Below, in pieces: positions 8,243 through 17,125 of a stretch of DNA of 18,469 nt (position 1 is the stretch's first letter; each line of letters begins with the position of its first letter). Source of the DNA: Oehlia diaphana (Eukaryota; Glomeromycota; Glomeromycetes; Glomerales; Glomeraceae); assembly GCA_003833135.1 (NCBI GenBank), contig QZLH01000359.1, positions 153,736 to 172,204 on the forward strand. The letters are read 5' to 3'. The notes under the pieces were generated by a model. That model saw only the letters and a list, made by a program, of their open reading frames with translations, did not search any database and was not told where the DNA came from. Position numbers and translations under genes: made by a program.

Positions 8243-10774
8243 CTAGTTTCCAATAAGTCGTTTGCCTTTTCCCATAGAATTTAGAAATAAAAGATATACA
8301 GTTTCCAAGAACTGAACATATGGATGAAGTCGTTCTTCACGATGTGTACTTGGTATAATATAAGTCCACAAGCGAACTGGTAAAAAAACCAAATCCATGA
8401 GCGTTTGAGACGGTGGGCATTGATCGTAACAGGAACAAAGCACACCATTGGCGATAACTGACCCAGCTCGTGTGTAGAAACTAATGTACTCATCGTGTAA
8501 TTCCTGTATAAAAATATTAGGGTAATTAATTATCAAGAAAAATATTAACTTTTACAGTATTAATAAAGTTTAAAAACTCACTATTGTTACATCATCCACA
8601 AAGACTGAAACTAGTTTATTGTTATCATCTGATACCAAAATCTTTGTTTCTCCAGGACGCAGATCTTTGGCGAATATTATTGATAAATTTTCATCAAAGA
8701 CATAATGAGTAGTTGTGAGCCGCAATTGACCTAAAAAAAAGGAGAATAGATCATAAGAATGAATAATTTATTTATTTGTTAAATTACAAGCAAACTATCT
8801 CCCAAAAAATACCTTTAGATCCATCCGGTCTAGTAAAGTTGACTTTAGCAAACTTTTCTTCATGCTCGAGTTTTCCAATGTGAGCAATAAGATAAACTTC
8901 TGAATATTCATCAATACCATTTCTTACGTTTGATAGCACTCGATCCCCTGTTTGAAGTTCTGACATTTTAATAATTCTTCCCGATTCAAGTTTGACTTGT
9001 GTTTCAAGCTCGAAACAACTACTGGAAAGTTCATCCACTCTTTTTTCTAGGGCTTCTATTTTTATGAGAAGAGATCCCACTATCTCCTTTATTTCCTTTT
9101 TTTGTCTTTCTTTTGCTTGTCTCTCATCTTCTGCTCTCCACATCTCATATTTTGCCAATGCATTTATTTCACCTTCTCTTCTCCTACTTTCATCATATTT
9201 TCTTTTTCGTTTCTCTTCCGCTTCTTTCGCAATTCTTGCATTTTCTTCTTGTTTTTTCCGAGCTTTTTCGAGTAATTCATTTGTATACACTCCATCTATG
9301 GAAATAATATGATTCCATAATTCTCTGAGACGTTGTTGATGCACACGATTATCAGGCGGGAAAATATCAGAGTTCGGAGAAATAGCCCACCGATTACCCA
9401 TGGAATTGATGAAATCCTTAAATTCTTTATTCCAAGACGATTTTTTAAAATTTTCAAGATTTTCAGTTTGCTTTTTGTCACAAAACGAAAAGACAGTTAT
9501 CATATATATGAGCGCTTCATCTCCGAGAAATAATTTTATTTTGTTAACCATTTCCTTTTGTTCTATCGTGAACCGTTTGGCTTCTATAAACAACTTTTTA
9601 AATATATACCTCTCTATTGTGAATGTTATCATTAGTATTCTCACTTACCAATTACAAACAATATGGCCTTAATCCCATAAGAACATTTTCGAATAGTTCG
9701 AGCAATTTCTCCTAGAGTAACTTCGTTGGGGTTATCAGTGTCAAAAATTCCTGGCGTGTCGATAACGTTATAAGTTTTATTATCAATTTGTATTGTCGCA
9801 AAACCAGATTGTTTAGTGATGGATGACTAATCATTTTACGAGTTAGAAATAGTAGTAAATAAAATTATTTAAAAAATAGGGTACATTATTTTTATACTCA
9901 CAAAGCTACCAGAGACAGGAAAAGTCGGGTTTTCAGATTCGGAAGTTTTCAACAATAAATTCCCTAATGTGCTTTTACCCGCGCCTTTCAAACAAATGTA
10001 TAGTATATTTTCAATAAAAAAAAAATTCAAATTGTTAATAAGAAAGACACAATATCAAGGCATACCCGTTTTTCCAATTAAGAGTATGGCAGGTGCGTCA
10101 ATAATGTCAATATCCAATAAATACGGAATCGGTTCAGGTCTAAAGAGTGCAAATTGATAAGTACTGTATTAAGAAGTATAAATTTCGTGAAAAACGATTT
10201 TATATTCTCAGTCCTTACTTATTATCTGCTATAATTATCCAGTTCAAAGGAATAATTGATTTACTAAAGAGAAATGATGTTTAATCAGAAGTTCGAAAGT
10301 AGAAGTTACCTAATAGAGTATAAATATATTAATATAATTAATATGCAAAGCAAAAGTAGGTAAATTACAGTATTATACATTTATGCGATATACCTAGAAT
10401 GTTGGGTCCATAAAATATCTTTGAGGTAAATTAAAATATATCAATGAAAATTAATGCGAACGAACTCTTACAAAAATTTTCGAGCATTAAGAATAATTTC
10501 TTACAAACGCAATGAATAAAATTAAAATAACTAAAATAATTAAAATTAGATTAGTAAATGGCTTATTTTGTCCAATTTGCCTAGTAGATTGGTTATTAAT
10601 AGTAGGCCGTTGAGATTGTGAACTTTGGCGTTGTCTATTTCTTAATACTAGTCATTTTATTGAAATAAAATTGGAAAAAATATTAAAATATATCAAAAAA
10701 AAAAAAAAGGAAATACCGTAATAATAATGTAATAATAATAATAATAATAAAATAATACCTGTATAATCCCTCAT
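8243..10774 (-). CDS. GIN1: GIN1-like AIG1 GTPase-Hint protein, copy A
   Basis: Ten exons: 10774-10759, 10647-10505, 10418-10394, 10225-10219, 10139-10066, 9984-9902, 9826-9649, 9583-8813, 8730-8582, 8503-8243. All inferred introns are GT-AG and the frame stays open, giving 568 aa. Residues 1-38 are basic; 39-53 form a membrane segment (LILIILVILILFIAF). The AIG1/GIMAP GTPase domain follows: P-loop GKTGAGKST 86-94, DTPG 139-142, a degenerate G4 (CDKKQ 210-214) and NRWAISP 239-245. A charged coiled coil spans about 278-362. The hedgehog-type Hint domain has nucleophile Cys365 (context SSSCFELET), GDRVL near 388, T438-T-T-H441 and NGVLCSCY ending near 508, then a hydrophobic tail resembling the sterol-recognition region. 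This order matches GmGIN1 of Glomus mosseae. By family, Hint cleaves its own N-side peptide bond; activity here is inferred. The residue before the Cys is Ser rather than the usual Gly. The 5' exons (microexon 4, exon 3) are the least certain part. Confidence 0.82.
8504..8581 (-). other. intron 9 of copy A, unusually conserved
   Basis: The 78-nt intron between the two last Hint exons has donor GTGAGT and acceptor TACAG. Its 63 nt nearest the acceptor are identical to copy B, and the identity continues into exon 10 to 8463, giving 104 identical nt. The remainder of exon 10 differs at about 19 of 261 positions. Confidence 0.75.
10225..10393 (-). other. microexon 4 and AG|GT junction, copy A
   Basis: Exon 3 ends in phase 1 and exon 5 begins needing two preceding bases. 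The only solution that works in both paralogs is a 7-nt exon ATAATAA (10225-10219) with GCAG before and GTAAGG after. Within the intron before it, TTAG directly abuts GTAACT (10311-10304), a zero-length or recursive-splice-like site that copy B also has. This is inferred from frame and splice consensus, without transcript data. Confidence 0.45.
10720..10757. repeat. (TAA)n microsatellite in intron 1, copy A
   Basis: A run of AAT/TAA trinucleotides lies directly inside the first intron next to the donor of exon 1. Copy B has the same repeat in the same place (17017-17048) with a different unit number, as expected for a paralogous microsatellite. Confidence 0.75.
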
Positions 10775-10912
10775 CGTTTTTTCTCAATAGATTTTCAAAG
10801 TTAAAGTTCGAGGGATAGAAAATTTTTGTATTTGTGATTAGCATGTGAACAAAATGCATTCTTTTTCTAAATCTGGATAATAAGATGATCGACATACTCT
10901 TATATGATCGAT

Positions 10913-10918
10913 CACGTG
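10913..10918. promoter_or_regulatory. CACGTG E-box upstream of copy A
   Basis: CACGTG in the context GATCGATCACGTG lies 139 bases upstream of the copy A ATG. The same GATCGATCACGTG occurs at the matching place upstream of copy B. CACGTG is the site of bHLH regulators in fungi; its use here is inferred from conservation only. Confidence 0.4.
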
Positions 10919-10943
10919 TCCAATTTCACAATTTTTTTTAGCT

Positions 10944-10959
10944 ACGGTATTAAAATTTT
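10944..10959. repeat. target-site duplication, left copy
   Basis: ACGGTATTAAAATTTT here is repeated exactly at 13237-13252. The two copies bound the decayed retroelement. Four to five bases at the T end are ambiguous because they run into the poly(T) tract. Confidence 0.75.
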
Positions 10960-10960
10960 T

Positions 10961-13236
10961 TTTTTTTGTTAATAACGCGCATTTTTTATTTATATTATTT
11001 CATTATACAATTTATAGTATAAAAAAAAAATACATAGATCGAAATACTATCTACTAACTCCATATCAATTATGGATGTATTAATAAAATTAATACTAAAT
11101 AAAAGCATACTATCTAAAAATGTAAATCCATTATAAACTATATAAGTCTGGTCTGCCCCATATACTTTGATAAGGACGGTTAACTAATAAACTATTACTA
11201 AATATGTTGCCTGTTATAATTTCTTTTTTTATTCTTTTTGTATTATTATCATATTTTTTTGACTTTTCTTCACTATTTTCAACTACCTCCGTTTCCAGAT
11301 CAGCTGTATTAATTGTACGTTTACGCTTTTATCAGTCTTTGTTCATTAATCTTACTGCATCGGACTAACCAAATCTCCTTCCTTATATTTAGATAACACT
11401 GTTCCCATATTTCTTCTAATACTTTGCGTTCTTCTTTAGAAACACATAGTTTGTAAAGCTCATTGTTAAATAAACCTCTCGTTACTTCACGTAATCGTAA
11501 CTGTCCTCCTAGTATCAATACTTTGGATGGCGCCCATAAAGTTTTATAATCTCTTTTGCCAGAGTTCTTACAATTTTATAATTATCTTTTCACCTTGTTC
11601 TTGAACTTTTCTTCTATACCAATCAAAGTGTGAATTAAGATATCATATTCGGATTTTTCATTATCCCTACACACCCATATATGTTCCCAGGACTCTACTA
11701 AAGCTTCACACCTAAGACATACATCAGTAATAATATGACCACAATTTCTTTCAAATAAAATGTCGTACGTCGGCAAAATTTTAAAAAAATTTTTAATCTT
11801 GTACGACCTTAATGCATTATCTTCTACTTCTGTAAATTTTTTATTCGATGATGTTCCCTTTTGTAAGTAAGAAATTAAATGTATTCTTCCAATTAATTTC
11901 TTGTAATTCGTTAAGATGAAAATAATGAAATGATAAAATACCCAAGCTTTTTAATATAATTCCTATAGTCATCATATACTGTATTAAATTCTTTTTCCAT
12001 CTTAACGTATAAATGTTAGAAGCTAAATCCACGAGTCCAATTTTTATTCTAAACAAACGTAAGATCGTCATCTGGGATCTCAACGTAAGTATTTGAGTAA
12101 TTTTTATCAATCGGTGTATCTTAATTTAATACTGTTTTATTTTGTATCATTCCAATTTATTATTAACCTATTGAACAAATGAGGTCTTAATAAAAATTAA
12201 TTTTTGGAATTTTTATAATTTTATATAATATGCAAATGATCCTGTCTTCATGATTTTCTATTACATTTTCCCTTTGTCTATCGTATACGTCAACCAATCT
12301 ATGGTTATATTTTTATAACTTACTATCTGACATATAAACATAAAATCTATGGTTCAACTTTTTTCTATCACTATCTTCTAATGAAATCTAATAAGAATTT
12401 ATCTAAACCTATTCTTAATTAAGCGCCTCTTTTAACCATTAATAATAATACTAATAGTCTAATACCCCGTGTAAACTTGCTTTTATCTTATCGATTTCTT
12501 GTAATTGTATTTCAAAATAAAAATGTGTATCATCCAGGTCAGTCATTTGCCTCTGAATTAATCTTAACAGTATGACGATATATTTTTCTTTTTATTATTC
12601 CAATAACATTTTTCTTTATTGATTTTAGACTTTACGCTGAAGTCAGATCTTCCTCTTCAACAATTCGGGACATTAATCCTTTCAATTTGTGGACGTCAGC
12701 TGTTTCTCCATATAAAAATTGATCAATAAGTTCAATATTATTATTATGGTCTACCTCATTATTATTTAATAAATCGTACAAGTCTCTTGCCACTTTATTT
12801 TTATGATTAATATTATCTAGCGTTTCATATGGTTTAATTACCTCAACTCCCGAATCCATTTTTTCTTTTCGATATTCTATTATTCTCGCTCAATTATCAT
12901 TATTTAAATAGATTCAACATTCACTTCTTTGCGTTTGTTTATTTCCTTTTTGTACGTTCTTTTCACATCCCTGACATTTGATTGCATTATCTATTATCCA
13001 ATGCACTCCTATATTTTTATAATACTATATTTACCAAATATAGTTTCATTACCATCACCAATCCAAGTCACTAACTGGTTTTTTCCTAAATTTTCTTCAT
13101 TATAAATATTAATTTGTTTTTCCTTGAATGATCAGTCTTTATTCATATTATAGTATTTTCTAGACAAATTTCTACTTCCATCATTATCTGTTACTAATTT
13201 TAACAAATTATTATACCACTGAGGTATTTGCCTTAC
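10961..13236 (-). mobile_element. 5'-truncated non-LTR retrotransposon (LINE-like)
   Basis: On the minus strand the element ends in a run of A (T run 10956-10967 on the plus strand) directly against a 16-bp target-site duplication, the usual signature of target-primed reverse transcription. Its other end begins inside coding sequence, so the 5' part including reverse transcriptase is absent. Copy B appears to lack the element: sequence matching both sides of this insertion (TTTCACAA..., then TTTATTTGATCAATAAGTAAA) lies together at about 17350-17390. The insertion is therefore younger than, or specific to, this copy. Class assignment rests on these structural marks and the zinc-motif coding remnant. 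Confidence 0.72.
11145..13236 (-). pseudogene. decayed retroelement ORF, C-terminal part
   Basis: Collinear coding pieces in shifting frames run along the minus strand. They include IPQWYNNLLKLVTDNDGSRN (from about 13227), LVTWIGDGNETIFGKYS, VHWIIDNAIKCQGC, an 75-codon piece at 12859-12632, RFYVYMSDSKL near 12345, a piece at 12110-11841, LPTYDILFERNCGHI with CLRCEALVESWEHIWVC (C-x2-C-x8-H-x3-C, near 11720), EERKVLEEIWEQCYLNIRKE near 11430, and a lysine-rich end with VNRPYQSIWGRPDLY near 11150. At least four frameshifts or in-frame stops separate them (for example two TAA codons just after 11582 and a shift near 11855). The zinc-type motif and the trailing IRKEIWLVRC resemble the C-terminal regions of LINE polyproteins abundant in Rhizophagus. 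The piece near 12345 could be a relic of the RNase H strand, but this is uncertain. Confidence 0.6.
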
Positions 13237-13252
13237 ACGGTATTAAAATTTT
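13237..13252. repeat. target-site duplication, right copy
   Basis: Exact 16-base copy of 10944-10959 at the 5' boundary of the minus-strand retroelement. Immediately beyond it, homology to the copy B upstream region resumes (TTTATTTGATCAATAAGTAAA). Confidence 0.75.
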
Positions 13253-13503
13253 ATTTTTTATTTGATCAATAAGTAAATGAATAAATACATATAAATAATG
13301 GGCCAATGATAATTCAAAATTCTATTAATGTTTCTCAATTTGATTTCTAATAATTAAAAATGTTGATATCTTTTTTATTTAATTTAATTATCATTTTGAT
13401 CTAATAAAAAATAGAATACAAATTAGGCATAAATAAAAACAGTTCTTATAGCTAATTACATCCGGAAATTATCTTAAATGTAATTTGAAATGTGTAATCC
13501 TAT

Positions 13504-13590
13504 GTAAATTTACACAAATAACACAAGTTCACGTAAATTTTCATAAGATAAGATTATGTATATTTACACAAATTTACGTAAGTTTACCCC
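13504..13590. repeat. imperfect TTTACACAAA/ACGTAAATTT repeats
   Basis: Related words (GTAAATTTACACAAAT, ACGTAAATTT, TTTACACAAATTTACG) recur over about 85 bases. ACGTAAATTT (13531-13540) and AAATTTACGT (13570-13579) form a perfect 10-bp inverted repeat. It ends just before a G+C-richer stretch at 13588-13620. No function is assigned. Confidence 0.45.
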
Positions 13591-13759
13591 TCCGTCGCAT
13601 GGTTAGTGGTTACGCCTAAGAAAATTTCCTGATGTAGTTATTATTATAAAAGTTTATCATTTATGCTCGATTTTAAGAAATGTCAATTTGAAAAGATTCT
13701 ATCAAACAAATTAAAATTCCATTTAGTAATTTAATAATTAACTTTAATATTTTTTTTCA

Positions 13760-13999
13760 TTAATCAATACCTGAAAATTCCGTGCTAATTATTTTATCAT
13801 TTCGTTCATAATAATCATCAGAATTTTTCGGTTCAGGAAGCTTATCAAAATTAAGCAATCTACTTGCATAAACATGCGTTTTGTATGATAACCACGATAA
13901 TCCTAAATTAGTTGAAGTTATGCTATTATTTAGTAAATTGCTCATTCTATCGGCTTTTCTAATTTGTCGTTGATAAACTCCATGGGTTAAAAATTTCAC
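13760..13999 (-). pseudogene. kinase-type C-terminal tail fragment
   Basis: A 79-codon frame contains HVYASRLLNFDKLPEPKNSD followed by DYYERNDKIISTEFS and a stop. The Y-x-S-R-L-L-N-F-x-x-L-P-E-P-x-N-S-D-D-Y-Y pattern is the characteristic C-terminal tail of a large kinase-like family in Rhizophagus. No kinase catalytic motifs (HRD, DFG, APE) lie upstream within reach, so this is a detached remnant. It lies between the two duplicated units. Recognition is from memory of the tail pattern and cannot be verified here. Confidence 0.5.
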
Positions 14000-14056
14000 T
14001 AATTTTTGTTGCCGTTGATCGATTTAATGGGTTTGCATCTAAGCAACTTTAAATAA

Positions 14057-14147
14057 CAATAAATTGATCAATCAAGATTAATCGATTTTCGAATTTTGAT
14101 CGATCACGGATAATTACGGACCAATTTTTTGAGTCGATTAAATCCTT
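14057..14147. repeat. dispersed flank repeat R, copy 2 (partial)
   Basis: Shares TTAATCGATTT, GATCGATCACG and the terminal TTTTTGAGTCGATTAA with the copies at 7630-7808 and 17729-17896. The 5' part of the repeat is missing or too diverged to align by eye. Confidence 0.5.
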
Positions 14148-14555
14148 ACTAGTTAACAGCTTTACCAATTATTATTATATTTATTTAATACATTATTTAA
14201 GTTCATCATATAATTTACAAGTTTTATTAATCATGCATCTTGATAATATCAATATTAAAGTTATACTCTACAAGTTTTTTTTTTTTTATAAATGTTACCA
14301 AGGCTCAGGGACTTTGCTAGGTAAGCTATTACCATGATTAACGAGCCAGACGTAGTCAATAAAAATTTTTACATTTTATTTTATTTATTATAGAATCTCT
14401 TATTATCAATAACAAACCAAATAAATTTTCGAATAAAATAAATTTATTAACAAAATAATATTATTTAAATATTTTGTAGGTCAAACAAATTATCTTACTC
14501 TAATAAAGAAATATTATTATCTAAACCAAATTTATTTACATTTTTGTACTGATGT

Positions 14556-17125
14556 CTAGTTTTCAATAATTCGTTTGCCTTTTTCCATAGTATTTATAAA
14601 TAAAAGGTATACAGTTTCTAAGAACTGGACATATGGATGAAGTCGTTCTTCTCGATGCGTACTTGGTATAATATAAGTCCACAAACGAACCGGCAAAAAA
14701 ACCAAATCCATGAGCGTTTGAGACCGTGGGCATTGGTCGTAGCAGGAACTAAGTACACCATTGGCGATAACTGAACCAGCTCGTGTGTAGAAACTAATGT
14801 ACTCATCGTGTAATTCCTGTATAAAAATATTAGGGTAATTAATTATCAAGAAAAATATTAACTTTTACAGTATTAATAATATATATAGATTAAAACTCAC
14901 GATTTTCACATCATCCACAAAGACTGAAACTAGCTTATTGTTATCATCTGATACCAAAATCTTTGTTTCTCTAGGACGCAGATCTTTAGCGAATATGATT
15001 GATAAATTTTCATCAAATACATAGTGAGTAGTTGTAAGCCGTAATTGACCTAAAAAAAAGTAAAAATATGAAAATAGATAATATAAATAAATAATTTTAC
15101 TTTAGTAAATCATAATAAAATCTAATAAATAAAATGCCTTTAGATCCATCCGGTCTAGTAAAGCTGACTTTAGCAAACGTTTCTTCATGCTCGAGTTTTC
15201 CAATGTGAGCAATAAGATAAACCTCTGAGTATTCATCAATGCCATTTCTTATGTTTGATAACACTCGATCCCCTGTTTGAAGTTCAGACATTTGAATAAT
15301 TCTTCCCGATTCAAGCTTGACTCGTGTTTCAAGTCCGAAACAACCACTAGAAATCTTATCCATTTTCTTTTTTAGGCTATTCATATATTTAAGTAGAAAT
15401 TCCTTTATATCCTCGATTTCCTTTTTTTGTCTTTCATTTGCTTCTCTCAAATATTCTGAAAACTGCTCCATATATTTTGCCCTTGCCTTTTTGTCGCCTT
15501 CTTTTCCTATAATTTCATCGTATTTTCTTTGTAGCTCCTCTTCTGCTTCACTCACAATTATTTCATTTTCCTTTTGTCTTTTTCGAGCATTCTCGATTAA
15601 TTCATTTGTATACACTCCATCTATAGAGACAATGTGATGTCGTAATTCTTTGAGACATTTGTTATGTACAAGGCTATTAAACGGGAAAAGTTCTGGGTTT
15701 GGAGAAATAGCCCACCGATTACCCATGGAATTGACTAGATCCTTAATTGGTTGATTCCAAGAAGACATAAGATGTTCGGGTTTACTAGTCTGTTTACGGG
15801 TACAATGCGTAAAGACAGGAATCGTGTATTGGAGGGCCTTTTTACCGAGAAATAATTTTATTCCGTTGACTAATTTCCTTTGCTCTTCCGTGAACCGTTT
15901 GGCTTCTATAAACAACTTTTTAAATATATCTCTCTATTGTGAGTGTGATCATTTGTATTCACACTCACCAATTACGAATAATATGGCCTTAATCCCATAA
16001 GCACATTTTTGGATAGTTCGAGCAATTTCTTCTAGGACAACTTCGTTGGGATCATCGGTGTCAAAAATCCCTGGCGTGTCGACAAGGTTATAAGTTTTGT
16101 TATCGATTTGTATTTTCGCAAAACCAGATTTTTTAGTAACGGATGACTAATAATAATTTAAAAGTTAGAAAGCTAGTATAAATAAAATTATTCAAAATAG
16201 AGTACATTTATTTTTTATACTTACAAAGCTATCAGAGACAGGAAAAGTCGGGTTATCATTTTCAGAGGTTTTTAATAACGAGTTTCCTAATGTGCTTTTA
16301 CCAGCACCTTATAAACAAATGAATTATATATCTTCAATGGAAATAAATATAAATGACCAAAATAAAAACGCAATATCAGGGCATACCTGTTTTCCCAATT
16401 AAAAGTATGACTGGTGCATTGATATTCGATAATCGCAGTATCGGTCTAGGCCTAAAGAGTGAAAATTGATAAGTATTAAAAAAGTACGAAATTTGAAAAC
16501 GGATTTTATATGTTTCTTACAAATAATCTGCCATAATTATTCAGATAATAGAAATAATCGATTTATTAAAGAGAGGCAATATATAATCAAAAGGTCAGAA
16601 GTAGAAGTTACCTAATAACATAATAAATATTAGTATGTAAAGCAAGAGTAGGGAAAATTATAGTATTATGCGATATACCTGAAATGTCGGATCCGTAAAA
16701 TAACTTTGAAATAAAATTAAATATATCAATTATTTATCAATTGCAAATTAATGTGAAATATTATTTTAAAGTTTTCGAGCATTAAGAATAATTTCTTACA
16801 AGTTTAAATAACGCAAGAATTAAAAAAAATAAAATTGGCCATTTTCCATAAGTTATTATTTTATTTTGACTAGTAAATTGGTTATTAACAGTAGGTTGAG
16901 ATACAGAACGTCGATGTTGTCTATTTCTTAATGCTAGTCAATTTATTGAAATAATACCGGAAAAATATATTAATATGTATATGTCTTTATCAAAAAAAAA
17001 AAGAAAGAAAAATGCCATAATAATAATGTAATAATAATAATAATAATACCTGAATTAGTGGTGTCTGACATTCCACTTCCACTAGCTCTAGTTGAACGAA
17101 GATTTGTGGCTGTATCATCCCTCAT
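14556..17125 (-). CDS. GIN1: GIN1-like AIG1 GTPase-Hint protein, copy B
   Basis: Ten exons: 17125-17050, 16933-16800, 16703-16679, 16527-16521, 16451-16387, 16307-16225, 16146-15969, 15905-15138, 15049-14901, 14816-14556, giving 581 aa with an open frame. A basic Ser/Thr-rich N-terminus leads to a membrane segment at 57-70 (WPILFFLILALFKL). The GTPase domain has P-loop GKTGAGKST 100-108, DTPG 153-156, a G4-like CTRKQ and NRWAISP. A charged coiled coil follows (about 292-374), then the Hint domain with the canonical cleavage context Gly377-Cys378-Phe, GDRVL, T451-T-T-H454 and NGVLSSCY ending near 521. Intron 8 begins G|GCATTT, a GC donor where copy A has GT. If that site is not used, the frame runs on to a stop at 15097, and the protein loses the T-x-x-H and C-terminal Hint blocks. 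Exon 1 is 60 nt longer than in copy A, in phase. Probable role as for copy A: a membrane-anchored GTPase releasing or modifying itself through Hint chemistry. Confidence 0.78.
15137..15138 (-). other. GC splice donor of intron 8, copy B
   Basis: The exon end TCTAAAG is followed by GCATTT; the same exon end in copy A is followed by GTATTT. The acceptor (TTTTTTTAG before GTCAATT) is conserved. GC-AG introns are used at low frequency in fungi, but usually with a donor closer to GCAAGT than this one. Confidence 0.7.
16521..16678 (-). other. microexon 4 and AG|GT junction, copy B
   Basis: The 7-nt ATTATTT (16527-16521) is bounded by GCAG and GTAAGA, matching copy A in position and phase. A longer alternative exon would include an in-frame TGA in copy B, and its AG acceptor has become AA, which favours the 7-nt choice. 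TTAG abuts GTAACTT at 16613-16608, as in copy A. Confidence 0.45.
17017..17048. repeat. (TAA)n microsatellite in intron 1, copy B
   Basis: AAT/TAA trinucleotide run next to the exon 1 donor, the counterpart of 10720-10757. Confidence 0.75.

Larger units (their letters stand above)
7809..10943 (-). repeat. tandem duplication unit A
   Basis: This block contains gene A and its flanks and aligns collinearly, introns included, with unit B (about 14148-17365). The downstream flanks also match (AAGGCTCAG...AGTAAGCTATT near 7948 against 14301). The upstream flank runs to about 10943, is interrupted by the retroelement, and resumes at about 13253. Without the insertion the repeat period is close to 4.0 kb. 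Confidence 0.8.

Noticed and set aside
8281..8493. second minus-strand frame overlapping the last exon of copy A (and 14618-14806 in B)
   Set aside because: Out of frame with the Hint-coding exon, which has the conserved N-G-V-L-x-S-C-Y; a shadow.
8992..9312. plus-strand frames opposite exon 8 of copy A (also 15317-15637 opposite copy B)
   Set aside because: They are complements of the Lys/Glu-rich coiled coil, giving Phe/Ser-rich antisense translations; shadow frames.
10226..10271. longer exon 4 of copy A reading KSIIPLNWIIIADN
   Set aside because: Attractive in A, but its phase does not fit exon 3 and copy B has lost the acceptor AG and carries an in-frame TGA; the 7-nt exon fits both.
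10683..10895. 70-codon minus-strand frame over exon 1 of copy A
   Set aside because: Out of frame with the MRDYT start that is conserved in copy B, and ends in translated (TAA)n.
13588..13620. tRNA A-box-like GCATGGTTAGTGGTTACGCC
   Set aside because: Resembles a tRNA or SINE head, but no B box, acceptor stem or cloverleaf can be found nearby.
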